Assembly (NCBI RefSeq): GCF_001686925.1
Contig: NZ_LVEN01000027.1
Location: 186,001-250,000, forward strand
Source: Flavobacterium piscis
GTDB lineage: Bacteria > Bacteroidota > Bacteroidia > Flavobacteriales > Flavobacteriaceae
Reading direction: 5' to 3'
Length of the DNA: 64,000 nt
The number at the start of each line of letters is the position of its first letter. Position 1 is the stretch's first letter. The notes under the pieces were generated by a model. That model had not been told where the DNA came from. It did no database searches and saw only the letters and a list, made by a program, of their open reading frames with translations. The position numbers and the translations under genes are program-made. Positions 50,397-58,876 of this stretch are shown here, piece by piece.

Positions 50397-53300
50397 TTAT
50401 AATTCAGGAATGTAGATATCAAAAGTGGCACCTTTGCCTTTTTCGCCACTTGCCGTAATAAATCCTTTATGGTTTTCTACAATCTTTTTCACAATTGCAA
50501 GGCCAATCCCTGTTCCAGCAAATTCAGTTTCTGTATTCAGACGTTTAAAGACCTCAAAAATACGCTCCCTGTACTCCGCATCAAAACCAATTCCGTTGTC
50601 CGAAATTTTCATGTGATAGTACATTCTTTCAGGATAATTTATGTCTTGTTTAATGCTTTTTCCGATGATTTTTTCGGCACGAATTTCAATAACAGGATCA
50701 ACATTCTTCTTAGAGAATTTTAAAGCATTCCCAATCAGATTATGCAGTAATTGTCTGAACTGAAACGGAATAATAGTTGCCTCCCCCAAAGGATGAAAAT
50801 TAACAAAAGCATTCTTTTCTTCGATACGGTCTGAAAAGTCACTTAGTATTTCCTCTGCAATATCATCCAAATTGGTTTTTACAAAGACCCTTTCGGCAGA
50901 GTTTGTTCTTGAATATTCTAAAAGATCCTGAATTAAAGTCTGCATTCTTTTTGCCGAAACTTCAATTCTGCTTAAATATGTTTTGGCTTTCGCCGAAATA
51001 TTCTGCTCGTCTAAATCAGACAATCGGCTTGCAAAAGTTTGAATTTTACGCAACGGTTCCTGTAAATCATGACTTGAAATATAAGCGAAAGACTGCAGCT
51101 CAATATTCATATTAATAAGATCCTTGTTTTTGAGTTCAAGTTGTGCTGTGCGCTCCTGAACTTCTTTTTCGAGTTTAGATGTAAAATCTTTTTGATCCTG
51201 AATATCAGTGCTTGTACCCACCCACATTTGAATTTTTCCCTGATCATCTTTTTGCGCAATTGCCCTGCTTAATTGCCACCTGTATTCGCCATCATGACGA
51301 CGAAAACGATGCTGCAGTAAAAAATCATTTCCGGTTTTTATAGCTTCCATCCAGGTATTTACATTGGCTTCCCGATCCTCAGGATGTACAATTTGCAGCC
51401 AGCCTTTTTTCTCAATTTCATCAACAGGAATTCCGGAATAGGTATAAACAGATTCATTAAAATAATTAAGATTACCCAATGCATCACTGGTCCAGATATG
51501 CTGTGGCATAGAATCAGCAAGTAGTCTGAATTTTTCTTCGCTCTTAATCAAAGTTTGCTGGCTGTTTTTTTCGTCTGTAATATCCATTATTGTGCCCAGC
51601 ATTTTTACAGGATTTTTACTCTCGTCAAAAAATATTTTACCATGTGCTTTTATCCAGCTCACAGAATTATCGGGTTTAATAACGCGGGCTTCATATTTAT
51701 AAATACTGGTTTTAAGAGCCACTTTATAAGCTTCCTCTAAAATAATTGTATCATCAGGATGAATCTGACTTCGAATTTCCGGGCGTGTTATTTTTACCGT
51801 TTTATCATGCCCAAAAATAGCAGCAAGGTTTTCTGAGTAAATTAAATCCTGCGTTACAAGATTTACATCCCAAGTTGCAATTTCGGCAATTTCTGCAGCT
51901 AATCTGGCACGTTCTTCGGCATTTTCAACCTTTTTACGGGCTTCAACTTTTGAGGTTACATCATTTACTGTCACCATTACGCCGGAAGCTTCACCTTCTT
52001 TTTCGAGTAAGGGAGTGTATTGATAATCAAGATAAAACTTTTTGAGTTTACCTTTAATATTTACATACGCAATCGCTTCATTTTCACGAACAATTTTTTT
52101 GTTCAGTATAACCTGATCCAGTAATTCGGGATATTTTTGTTCTAATAATTCGGGGAATACCTCGGTTATAGGTTTTCCAATAGTTTCTTTTTTCTTTTTT
52201 TGCCAGATGGTTTTCATCATGGCATTATTGGCCATTTCGATGATATGGTCTTTTCCTCTAAAAATTGCCATGGCAATAGGAGAATCCATAACTAAATTTC
52301 GAAAAGCCTTTTCACTCTGTGTTAAGAGATAGCGGGCTTGCACAGCCTTGGTAACTTCGTGCGCCACAATAATAACGCCCACTATATTGTTTTCTTCTTT
52401 TAAAGGATGAAAAACAAGATTAAAATAACCAACTTCCTGCTTGCCATAACGATTTAAAGTCACCTCTAATTCATCTGAATAGTAAGGAATTCCGTCTTCG
52501 TAAACTTTTGAAAGCAACGGAAGAACAGTATCTTTAGCTTCAGGAAGTGTCGCAAAAACAGGTTTGTCAAGAATATCTTCTTCTGTTTTATCGATAATTT
52601 GAAGATACGTAGCATTGGCCATTTCGACCACCAAATCTGCACTTTTAAGAATTGCAATTCCAAGCGGAAGTTGTTTTACGGTATCTCTAAATCTTTTTTC
52701 ACTTTCTTCTACAGCCGTTCTGGCAATTACCTGTATCGTAACATCATTTGCGATGGCAACAATTCCTGAAATAGAACCGTCTGATTCTTTTAAGGCTTCA
52801 TAAACCACATTGATAAAGGTGTTTACAATCTTGCCTTTTCGGGTTAGCTTAACCGGAAGTTCGTAAGCGGTAAATCGTTCTCCTGTAGTATAAACGTTAA
52901 GTAAAACATCTTCTAATCCCTGACCTTTAACTTCGGGTAATGCTTCAAAAATGGGCTGATTAATAACGTCTTCAATCTTTCGTTCCCAGATTTCGAGCAT
53001 TAGCTCATTGGCAATTTCTACAACATAATCTTTTCCCCTAAAAATGCACATGGCGTTAGGAGTCTGTAAAATATTATTAAGGTAACGTTGGTTGTTGTTT
53101 TCCAGATTTTTACGAATATTAACCTTATTAGTAGTTTCATCGCAAATTACCAGAACCCCATTTACTTTTCCTTCATCATCGATTACCGGACTATAACTAA
53201 AGGTCCAGTACACGTCTTCCATTTTTCCGTTTCTGTATATGGGTAAAAGCTGGTCTTCGTGCCAGGTGGCTTCGCCTTCAGTAAGCACCTGATCGATTAG

Positions 53301-53609
53301 CGGTTTTATAAAATCCCAGATTTCCGACCAGTATTCAGCACCTTTTTGTCCTAATATGGCAGGATGTTTTCCGTCGTTACCAAGGCTTGGGCGATACGCA
53401 TCATTGTAAAAGCAAATATGATCCGGTCCCCAAAATAAGAACATAGGGAATTTTGAGTTTAAAAGTATTCCTAAAGTTGTACGCAAACTTTGCGGCCATG
53501 ATTCAACAGGGCCAATAGAAGATTTGCTCCAGTCTTTAGCACGTGTCAGCGCGCCCATTTCGCCTCCTTTGGCAAGAAAATCGTGATTTTTAGTAATCAT
53601 TAAAGTCAT
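50397..53609 (-). CDS. multi-PAS histidine kinase, soluble
   Basis: A 1070-residue kinase without transmembrane segments. It contains about six PAS/PAC units (~30-160, ~170-285, ~298-415, ~425-545, ~565-690 and ~697-815); recurring motifs are RGKDYVVEIAN, SADLVVEMAN and RGKDHIIEMAN, and the last unit ends WVGTSTDIQDQK. A coiled coil (~820-840) leads to HisKA with His847 in YISSHDLQEPLRKI and a HATPase domain (NLIGNALKFS, DNGIGFD, GTGIGLAIVKKI). The likely cue is intracellular (redox, light, oxygen or ligand); PAS cofactors cannot be told from sequence. The convergent receiver at 49957 is a probable partner. Confidence 0.92.
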   Translation of the reverse strand: MTLMITKNHDFLAKGGEMGALTRAKDWSKSSIGPVESWPQSLRTTLGILLNSKFPMFLFWGPDHICFYNDAYRPSLGNDGKHPAILGQKGAEYWSEIWDFIKPLIDQVLTEGEATWHEDQLLPIYRNGKMEDVYWTFSYSPVIDDEGKVNGVLVICDETTNKVNIRKNLENNNQRYLNNILQTPNAMCIFRGKDYVVEIANELMLEIWERKIEDVINQPIFEALPEVKGQGLEDVLLNVYTTGERFTAYELPVKLTRKGKIVNTFINVVYEALKESDGSISGIVAIANDVTIQVIARTAVEESEKRFRDTVKQLPLGIAILKSADLVVEMANATYLQIIDKTEEDILDKPVFATLPEAKDTVLPLLSKVYEDGIPYYSDELEVTLNRYGKQEVGYFNLVFHPLKEENNIVGVIIVAHEVTKAVQARYLLTQSEKAFRNLVMDSPIAMAIFRGKDHIIEMANNAMMKTIWQKKKKETIGKPITEVFPELLEQKYPELLDQVILNKKIVRENEAIAYVNIKGKLKKFYLDYQYTPLLEKEGEASGVMVTVNDVTSKVEARKKVENAEERARLAAEIAEIATWDVNLVTQDLIYSENLAAIFGHDKTVKITRPEIRSQIHPDDTIILEEAYKVALKTSIYKYEARVIKPDNSVSWIKAHGKIFFDESKNPVKMLGTIMDITDEKNSQQTLIKSEEKFRLLADSMPQHIWTSDALGNLNYFNESVYTYSGIPVDEIEKKGWLQIVHPEDREANVNTWMEAIKTGNDFLLQHRFRRHDGEYRWQLSRAIAQKDDQGKIQMWVGTSTDIQDQKDFTSKLEKEVQERTAQLELKNKDLINMNIELQSFAYISSHDLQEPLRKIQTFASRLSDLDEQNISAKAKTYLSRIEVSAKRMQTLIQDLLEYSRTNSAERVFVKTNLDDIAEEILSDFSDRIEEKNAFVNFHPLGEATIIPFQFRQLLHNLIGNALKFSKKNVDPVIEIRAEKIIGKSIKQDINYPERMYYHMKISDNGIGFDAEYRERIFEVFKRLNTETEFAGTGIGLAIVKKIVENHKGFITASGEKGKGATFDIYIPEL

Positions 53610-53794
53610 TTTTGTTTCTGGTTAAAACAAGAAAGTATTTGGTAATAAATATAATATTTCTATAATAGATAATATAGAATTGTTAAAATTAGTAAATTAA
53701 TTATTGATTTCTTTTTTGATTTTTTGAATGAGGTAATTTTTAAATCTATTGAGTTAATTTTATTTGTAATCATTCATGAAATTTGAATTACAAA

Positions 53795-53802
53795 TAGATT
53801 TG
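53795..53802 (+). promoter_or_regulatory. candidate -7 element and shared upstream motif
   Basis: TAGATTTG matches TAnnTTTG 26 bases before the next start. Just upstream (53775-53793) lies CATGAAATTTGAATTACAAA, which recurs nearly unchanged before 54632 and, less well, before 44538. Confidence 0.45.
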
Positions 53803-53828
53803 AAAAAAATCTTAAATACAATAAAGTC

Positions 53829-54167
53829 ATGAAAAAAGAGCAAAAACACGAAACCGATTATATCAAAAAATATCAGGAGCAGGGATATACTTCTAATTTT
53901 TTATTTGAAGGAGGAACTTTATTAGACTCTGAAACGAAATATGCTTATCAGCCAAATGAAATTTTTATTGTAGCACATCACCGTTATGAAGGAATGAGTG
54001 ATCCTGATGATATGTCTATTTTGTATATAATTGAAACAAAAGATCAGATAAAAGGAACACATTTAATAGGTTATGGCCCAACGGCTGATCTCGAAGAAGC
54101 TGAATTTTTTAAAGATATCCCAAAGGCAAACTATGCTAAAAACGGTGATATCAATGAACTTACATAA
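53829..54167 (+). CDS. small conserved hypothetical protein
   Basis: A 112-residue soluble protein. It begins with a charged segment (KYQEQGYTSNFLFEGGTLLD) and has a characteristic core, PNEIFIVAHHRYEGMSDPDD followed by MSILYIIETKDQIKGTHLIG. Similar short flavobacterial proteins exist; they are sometimes labelled phosphoribosylpyrophosphate synthetase, which I consider an unsupported name since no PRPP-binding loop is seen. Location in the stress-like region suggests a stress role. Confidence 0.65.
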   Translation: MKKEQKHETDYIKKYQEQGYTSNFLFEGGTLLDSETKYAYQPNEIFIVAHHRYEGMSDPDDMSILYIIETKDQIKGTHLIGYGPTADLEEAEFFKDIPKANYAKNGDINELT

Positions 54168-54206
54168 GAAAAGAAAATAGATTAGTATTTTTTTATTTTG
54201 CTGGGG

Positions 54207-54249
54207 AGCAGTTGTTCCGGATTTATCCGGGGCAGCTGCTTTTGTTTTT
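54207..54249 (+). terminator. intrinsic terminator
   Basis: A 16-bp stem with three G-T pairs (AGCAGTTGTTCCGGAT with ATCCGGGGCAGCTGCT), a 2-base centre (so an effective loop of a few bases) and a T-rich tail, 40 bases after the stop. Confidence 0.8.
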
Positions 54250-54268
54250 ATAAGGTTCTGAGGTTTTT

Positions 54269-54447
54269 GCCACGAAGGCGCTAAGGCGCGAAGAATTTAA
54301 TTGCTAAATGTTGTAATTAATCTCGCAAAGCCGCAGCGAGTAGCAAAGAAAAAAAGGAAAAGAGGAAAAATCAAAAAGCTTTGCGACTCTGCGGCTTTGC
54401 CGAGATTATGACAATTAAAAAACTTTGTGCCTTTGTGTCTTCGTGGC
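54269..54447. repeat. two concentric octamer-type inverted repeats
   Basis: The outer arms run GCCACGAAGGCGCTAAGG.. (54269-54293) and ..TCTTCGTGGC (54423-54447). The inner arms run AATCTCGCAAAGCCGC.. (54319-54348) and ..CTTTGCCGAGATT (54379-54407). Each arm has a period of 8 bases. The element lies between two genes on the same strand, beyond the terminator of the first. Confidence 0.92.
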
Positions 54448-54631
54448 AAAAAAAGCAAAAGTGTTTTCATGAAAAAAAAAGCACTTGTAAGAATTATGAA
54501 ATATCTGACTGAAATTGTATAAAGCTTTGATTAACAATATTTATGAAATTTGAATTATCAAAATAAGATAAAACCAAATTTAATGTTTGTGCTTAAATAT
54601 GTACGAACCAGTTTATTAAAATCAAACCATT

Positions 54632-55465
54632 ATGAAAAAACTATACTTAAATACAGGAGGATTCAATTCTATTTTTAATGACCTTAAAGATAGTTTTAAT
54701 GCCGAATTGATTACCGATACTAATAACGAATACAAATTGACCATCATATCAAAGTGGGCAAAAGGAACTATTAGCGGTATTTGTTTTGAAAACAAAATGT
54801 CTCACATGCATTTTGATCTTGTATTTAATGAGGATGTATCTCTAAGCGTAGAAGCTTTTAAATCTGCACCGGTGCTTTTTGCTTATTGTGAAAACGGAAA
54901 TTTATCACATAGTTTTGGTGCAAATGGTGAGAAAAAAAATATTAAAAAGAATCAAACCGGAGTTTTGAGCAATACATCAGTTATAAATAGTGTTTTGTAT
55001 TTTGAAAGTCATAAAAGAATTCAGTTTTCTTTGATCGGAATGCCAACAGTGGCGGGAGAAGACTGTCAGAATTTAGAAATGATTGCGCAATTAAAGAAAA
55101 GATTCATGTCTGAATCTGGAAATTTTATTTATACAGGATCAGAGAGTTTAAAAGTAATTCAGAAATGGCAAGAGCTAAAAGCGCTTCCGCAACAGGGAGT
55201 TGTTAGAAACCTGCTTAAAAAACTGATTCTGAAAGAGATTATCGAAATGGAGATAGCCCAACATAGTTACAATTACATGAGTACGTTTGATCCTATTGTT
55301 AATTTAGCAGCAAGACAAATTAGCGGAATTAAAAGAATCTCACAAATGAATATTGTTGAAGCAATTAATGCTGCAGGATTAGCAAGTCGAAACTATTTAC
55401 CGCGTATTTTTAAAGAAAAATATCATTTATCGTATAAGCCATACAATCAAAAATTAGCTAGCTAA
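54632..55465 (+). CDS. AraC-like regulator with a truncated DNA-binding end
   Basis: A 277-residue protein. Residues ~20-150 look like an AraC-type sensing domain (ISGICFENKMSHMHFDLVF, VEAFKSAPVLFAYCENG). The C-terminus LASRNYLPRIFKEKYHLSYKPYN matches the second half of an AraC helix-turn-helix, but the preceding first half is poorly conserved (AARQISGIKRISQMNIVEAIN). It may bind DNA as a divergent AraC protein or act only as a sensor. A terminator follows. The motif ATGAAATTTGAATTATCAAA (54542-54561) precedes it. Confidence 0.65.
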   Translation: MKKLYLNTGGFNSIFNDLKDSFNAELITDTNNEYKLTIISKWAKGTISGICFENKMSHMHFDLVFNEDVSLSVEAFKSAPVLFAYCENGNLSHSFGANGEKKNIKKNQTGVLSNTSVINSVLYFESHKRIQFSLIGMPTVAGEDCQNLEMIAQLKKRFMSESGNFIYTGSESLKVIQKWQELKALPQQGVVRNLLKKLILKEIIEMEIAQHSYNYMSTFDPIVNLAARQISGIKRISQMNIVEAINAAGLASRNYLPRIFKEKYHLSYKPYNQKLAS

Positions 55466-55493
55466 TAAGCATTATATATACTACTTCTTTACG

Positions 55494-55527
55494 AAAAAAA
55501 ACAGCTTTCTACGAGCTGTTTTTTTTA
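55494..55527 (+). terminator. intrinsic terminator
   Basis: AAAAAACAGCT pairs with AGCTGTTTTTT around a 7-base loop, with more T following, 28 bases after the stop. Confidence 0.9.
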
Positions 55528-55543
55528 TGTTTGAACTGCGAGT

Positions 55544-55850
55544 AAATGGCACACGGATGACACTGATTCGCTTCGCGAAAACACGAATTTTCGCGGATTT
55601 TCTATTTGAGTCTTCCTTAAATTTGTGTTGAAAAAAACTTTCCAATTTTGTGGTAAATGGCACACGGATGACACGGATTCGCTTCGCGAAAACGCGGATT
55701 GTCGCGGATTTTATATTTTGAGTGTTTTTTAAATTGTGTTGTGCTGAAAAAAACTTTGCAATTTAATGTCTTTGTGGTAAATGGCGCACGGATGACACTG
55801 ATTCGCTTTGCCAAAACACGGATTGTCGCAGATTTTTCTATTTGAGTCTT
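55544..55850. repeat. three imperfect direct repeats of 110-125 bp
   Basis: Copies begin at 55544, 55655 and 55779 with AAATGGC(A/G)CACGGATGACA, continue through GATTCGCTTCGCGAAAA and a GCGGATTTT-like word, and end in variable AT-rich tails. Within each copy, words such as CACGGATGA recur with a ~10-base period. A single inverted copy lies at 6955-7014. Minus-strand frames across these copies encode the same short peptide three times and are not genes. Confidence 0.88.
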
Positions 55851-55872
55851 TGTAATTTGTAAATAAAAAAAA

Positions 55873-55938
55873 CTTTGTGCCTTAGTGTCTTCGTGGCAAA
55901 AAAAAACTCAGAACCTTAGCATCTTAGACTCTTAGAAC
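55873..55938. repeat. two octamer arrays side by side
   Basis: Three units of the CTTnGnGn type (from 55873: CTTTGTGC, CTTAGTGT and one more) and, ten bases later, four units of the CTnAGnnn type (55907-55938). Both classes of octamer in one spacer show they belong together. Confidence 0.88.
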
Positions 55939-55944
55939 CTTCCT

Positions 55945-56208
55945 TTAACTCTCCTTTTCGTAATAAATAATAAAATAAACCATTATCAAGTTCAGGCAGA
56001 AAGAGACACTGTTGGTAATTATAATAGGCAAATCGTTTTTTAAAATGCCATAAATAATCCAAACTAAAATTCCGAAAGTCAGGATGCTAAAGGTTTTAAG
56101 TGAGATTTGTTTCACTTTTTTAGTTTTCCAGACTTTTATAATCTGCGGAATCACTGATATCGTAACGCAGGTTCCGGCGAAGAGGCCAAGAATATCTATT
56201 AAATTCAT
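55945..56208 (-). CDS. SemiSWEET (PQ-loop) sugar transporter
   Basis: An 87-residue inner-membrane protein with three helices, the half-SWEET unit that dimerises to carry sugars. The PQ motif is in TISVIPQIIKVWKTKKVKQIS (~18-38), followed by LTFGILVWIIYGILKNDLP and a final helix with a conserved Asn (TNSVSFCLN). The length is as in characterised SemiSWEETs. The transported sugar is unknown. It is a solitary gene flanked by octamer repeats on both sides. Confidence 0.9.
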   Translation of the reverse strand: MNLIDILGLFAGTCVTISVIPQIIKVWKTKKVKQISLKTFSILTFGILVWIIYGILKNDLPIIITNSVSFCLNLIMVYFIIYYEKES

Positions 56209-56238
56209 TTTTTTTTGTTTTTAAGGTGCTATGGTTTT

Positions 56239-56406
56239 GCCACGAAGGCACCAAGTCGCAAAGTTTTTTAATTTCAAATCTAAAAATAACTTTATATAAA
56301 TTAGTGAATAGAACTTTGGTACTTTGCTCCCGATCGCTATCGGGATTGTGCGATCTAAAAGTAAAATAAATTCAAAAAAAACTTTGCGCCTTAGTGCCTT
56401 AGTGGC
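56239..56406. repeat. octamer-type inverted repeat enclosing a CCCGATnGC palindrome
   Basis: The outer arms GCCACGAAGGCACCAAGTCG.. (56239-56263) and ..GCCTTAGTGGC (56382-56406) have an 8-base period. The palindrome CCCGATCGCTATCGGG (56329-56344) is inside. It lies between two minus-strand genes. Confidence 0.9.
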
Positions 56407-56414
56407 AAATTAAT

Positions 56415-57263
56415 CTATCCTCCAATCATTTCGCCGCCATTAATATGTATAAATTGCCCAGTAATATAACTGCTGTCTTCGCAAGCCAGAAATACATACG
56501 CAGGAGCAACCTCTGATGGCTGTCCGGCTCTTTCCATGGGATTGTCTTTTCCAAAATCAGATAATTTATCAAAACTCGCCACAATCAAAGGAGTCCATAT
56601 TGGGCCTGGAGCTACTCCGTTTACCCGTATTTTTTTCTTGGCAAGCATTGTCGATAATGATCTGGTGAAACTCACGATGGCGCCTTTTGTACTGGCATAA
56701 TCTGCAAGATGTTCGCTGCCGCGATACGCCGTGACAGAACTAGTATTTATTATCGTATCGCCTTCTTCTAAAAACGCAAGCGCGGCTTTTGTAATATAGA
56801 AATAAGGATAAATATTGGTTTCGAATGTTTTATGAAGCTGGGTTGCGGTGATATCTTCCAATTCGGTTTGAGGAAATTGTACCGCGGCATTATTTACTAC
56901 AATATTTAATTTCTTAAAGTGCGTATGGCATTTTTTTACGGCACTTTTGCAAAATTTTTCATCTTTGAGATCTCCGCTAATAATAAGGCATTCGCGGCCT
57001 TCTTTTTCAATTAGTGCTTTTGTATCCTTGGCATCCTTATCTTCTTTAAGGTAAACAATGGCAATATTGGCGCCTTCTCTGGCAAAATGTACGGCAACAC
57101 TTCGTCCAATACCACTGTCGCCGCCGGTTATAAAAGCTACTTTTCCTAATAGTTTTCCGCTTCCAACATAGTTTTCTCTTATTACTTCAGGTTCCGGATG
57201 CATTAGATGTTCGTTGCCCGGAAGGTTTTGTTTTTGTTCGGGAAATGTTTTCGTCTTTTTCAT
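56415..57263 (-). CDS. YghA/GSP39-like short-chain dehydrogenase
   Basis: A 282-residue SDR with the ~45-residue N-terminal extension typical of YghA/YdaD (general stress protein 39) enzymes (FPEQKQNLPGNEHLMHPEP). The cofactor motif is TGGDSGIG (~46-53), with NNAA, a catalytic Ser in NTSSVTAY and Tyr-Lys in YASTKGAIVSF; the end is GQFIHINGGEMIGG. Homologues are oxidoreductases induced by general stress. Physiological substrate unknown. It closes the stress-like group. Confidence 0.92.
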   Translation of the reverse strand: MKKTKTFPEQKQNLPGNEHLMHPEPEVIRENYVGSGKLLGKVAFITGGDSGIGRSVAVHFAREGANIAIVYLKEDKDAKDTKALIEKEGRECLIISGDLKDEKFCKSAVKKCHTHFKKLNIVVNNAAVQFPQTELEDITATQLHKTFETNIYPYFYITKAALAFLEEGDTIINTSSVTAYRGSEHLADYASTKGAIVSFTRSLSTMLAKKKIRVNGVAPGPIWTPLIVASFDKLSDFGKDNPMERAGQPSEVAPAYVFLACEDSSYITGQFIHINGGEMIGG

Positions 57264-57564
57264 AACTTGTAATTTTAAAGCAATTAATCTGACTCTAAAA
57301 TAGTTAATGATAATTCAATGCATTAACTGAAAGAAATTTAAGATTATCGCAATAAAAAAGCCTTATATAATTTGAATATAGAACATGGGAATTATGTAAC
57401 GAATTAAATTCTCGATAAAAGATCAGTTTCCTTTTTTTTTATAAATTTGAAGGTTTGACTAACGTTATCTAAAAGTAGGATCAGCTATTTTTAATGGCAT
57501 TTTTCAAAGTTATTTCAAACCAAAAATAAATTTTAATTCATAAAACTTTACTCCCCCAACCAGT
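57264..57564. promoter_or_regulatory. divergent spacer with candidate promoter TAAATTTG (57442-57449, + strand)
   Basis: The 301-base spacer separates the SDR gene from the phosphorelay cluster. TAAATTTG at 57442-57449 matches TAnnTTTG but is 115 bases before the receiver-kinase start, so a long leader would result. No repeats are seen here. Confidence 0.35.
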
Positions 57565-58779
57565 ATGGTATTAATCGTTGACGATATAAAGGCAAATATT
57601 ATTGCCTTGAAGAAAACATTAGAGCTACATGATATTGATGTAGATACTGCAGAGTCTGGTGAAGAAGCCCTAAAGAAAATTTTAAAGACAGACTATTGCC
57701 TGATTATAATGGATGTTCAGATGCCGGGACTTGACGGTTTCGAAGTGGTAAAAATTCTTTCGGGTAACAAACGAACCAAAGACATTCCGGTCATTTTTCT
57801 ATCAGCACTTAATATCGAAAAAAAATATATTTTTAAAGGATATGAAACTGGTGCAGTTGAATACATTACCAAACCTGTTGACAGTGATTTACTGATTTTA
57901 AAAGTAAAAACATTTTTAAAACTGTATGAGCAGCAAAGGGAATTAAAGGGCATAAAAGAATTACTTTCTAAAGAAATAATAATAAGAAAAGAGGCTCAGG
58001 ATAATCTCGAAATTAAGATCGCCGAAAGAACCAAGGAACTGGTTTTGAAAAACGAAGAATTAGAGATGAAAAATCACGAACTCCAGCAATTTTCCTGGGT
58101 CGTTTCGCACGATTTAAATGAACCCATCCGAAAAATCCAGATCTTTATCAAAATCATCAAGGAACTTTATCTGGCCGATGATGCAAAAGCAGTTGATTAC
58201 GTCAATCGTACCATAAAATCGGCTGAAAGAATGCAGACGCTGATTACTGATTTACTGGCTTATTCAAGATTATCATCGCAGGTAAAACCCGAAGTAACAG
58301 ATTTGAATGTGGTGCTGCAGGAAGTTTTATCTGATTTTGATTATTTGATCGAAAGAAAAAATGCCATCATAAAATCGAATGAACTTCCTACGATAGATAG
58401 TATTCCGAGTCAGTTGCGTCAAGTTTTTCAGAATTTGATCGGGAATGCTTTAAAATTCTCAGGAAATGCTCAACATCCATTAATCGAAATAACTTCGGAA
58501 ATCATTTCGGATAAATCATTTGACAGTCCAACTTCCCCGGAAGGGAAATTTTGCAGAATTACAGTAAAAGATAACGGAATTGGTTTTGATGAAATTTATC
58601 TCGACAGGATCTTTATTATTTTCCAGAGTTTAAATGACCGCCAGTCGTATGAAGGAACCGGAATTGGATTGGCAATTGCTAAAAAAATCATCGAAAAACA
58701 TAACGGATTAATTACAGCAAAAAGTCAGATAGGTCAGGGGGCAAGCTTTATTATTATCCTTCCTTTAAAATACGAATAA
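57565..58779 (+). CDS. receiver-histidine kinase hybrid (N-terminal REC)
   Basis: A 404-residue soluble kinase in which the receiver comes first. The REC domain (1-~120) has Asp50 in LIIMDVQMPGLDG, an Ala/Ser switch in IFLSA and Lys in YITKPVD. A coiled coil (~130-170) connects to HisKA with His182 in WVVSHDLNEPIRKI and a HATPase domain (NLIGNALKFS, DNGIGFDE, GTGIGLAIAKKI). The kinase part is closely similar in motif to that of the multi-PAS kinase at 50397. It probably takes phosphate from another kinase to change its own activity. First gene of the cluster to the right edge. Confidence 0.93.
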   Translation: MVLIVDDIKANIIALKKTLELHDIDVDTAESGEEALKKILKTDYCLIIMDVQMPGLDGFEVVKILSGNKRTKDIPVIFLSALNIEKKYIFKGYETGAVEYITKPVDSDLLILKVKTFLKLYEQQRELKGIKELLSKEIIIRKEAQDNLEIKIAERTKELVLKNEELEMKNHELQQFSWVVSHDLNEPIRKIQIFIKIIKELYLADDAKAVDYVNRTIKSAERMQTLITDLLAYSRLSSQVKPEVTDLNVVLQEVLSDFDYLIERKNAIIKSNELPTIDSIPSQLRQVFQNLIGNALKFSGNAQHPLIEITSEIISDKSFDSPTSPEGKFCRITVKDNGIGFDEIYLDRIFIIFQSLNDRQSYEGTGIGLAIAKKIIEKHNGLITAKSQIGQGASFIIILPLKYE

Positions 58780-58876
58780 ATAAAAAATCCGTAGCGTAAA
58801 AAAAGATGCGGAAGTAAAATATAAATTAAAAAAACAAAAAGCACTGCGAAGTATCATATCATTTTAAATTGAAAAT

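Noticed and set aside
53829..54167. Phosphoribosylpyrophosphate synthetase
   Set aside because: The name occurs for similar short proteins, but this one is far too short and lacks a PRPP-binding loop.
55481..55814. Two overlapping minus-strand frames with the peptide RISVIRAPFT
   Set aside because: They are translations of the triplicate intergenic repeat and do not resemble proteins.
55544..55850. Possible CRISPR array
   Set aside because: Only three repeats of over 100 bases, no short constant spacers and no cas genes.
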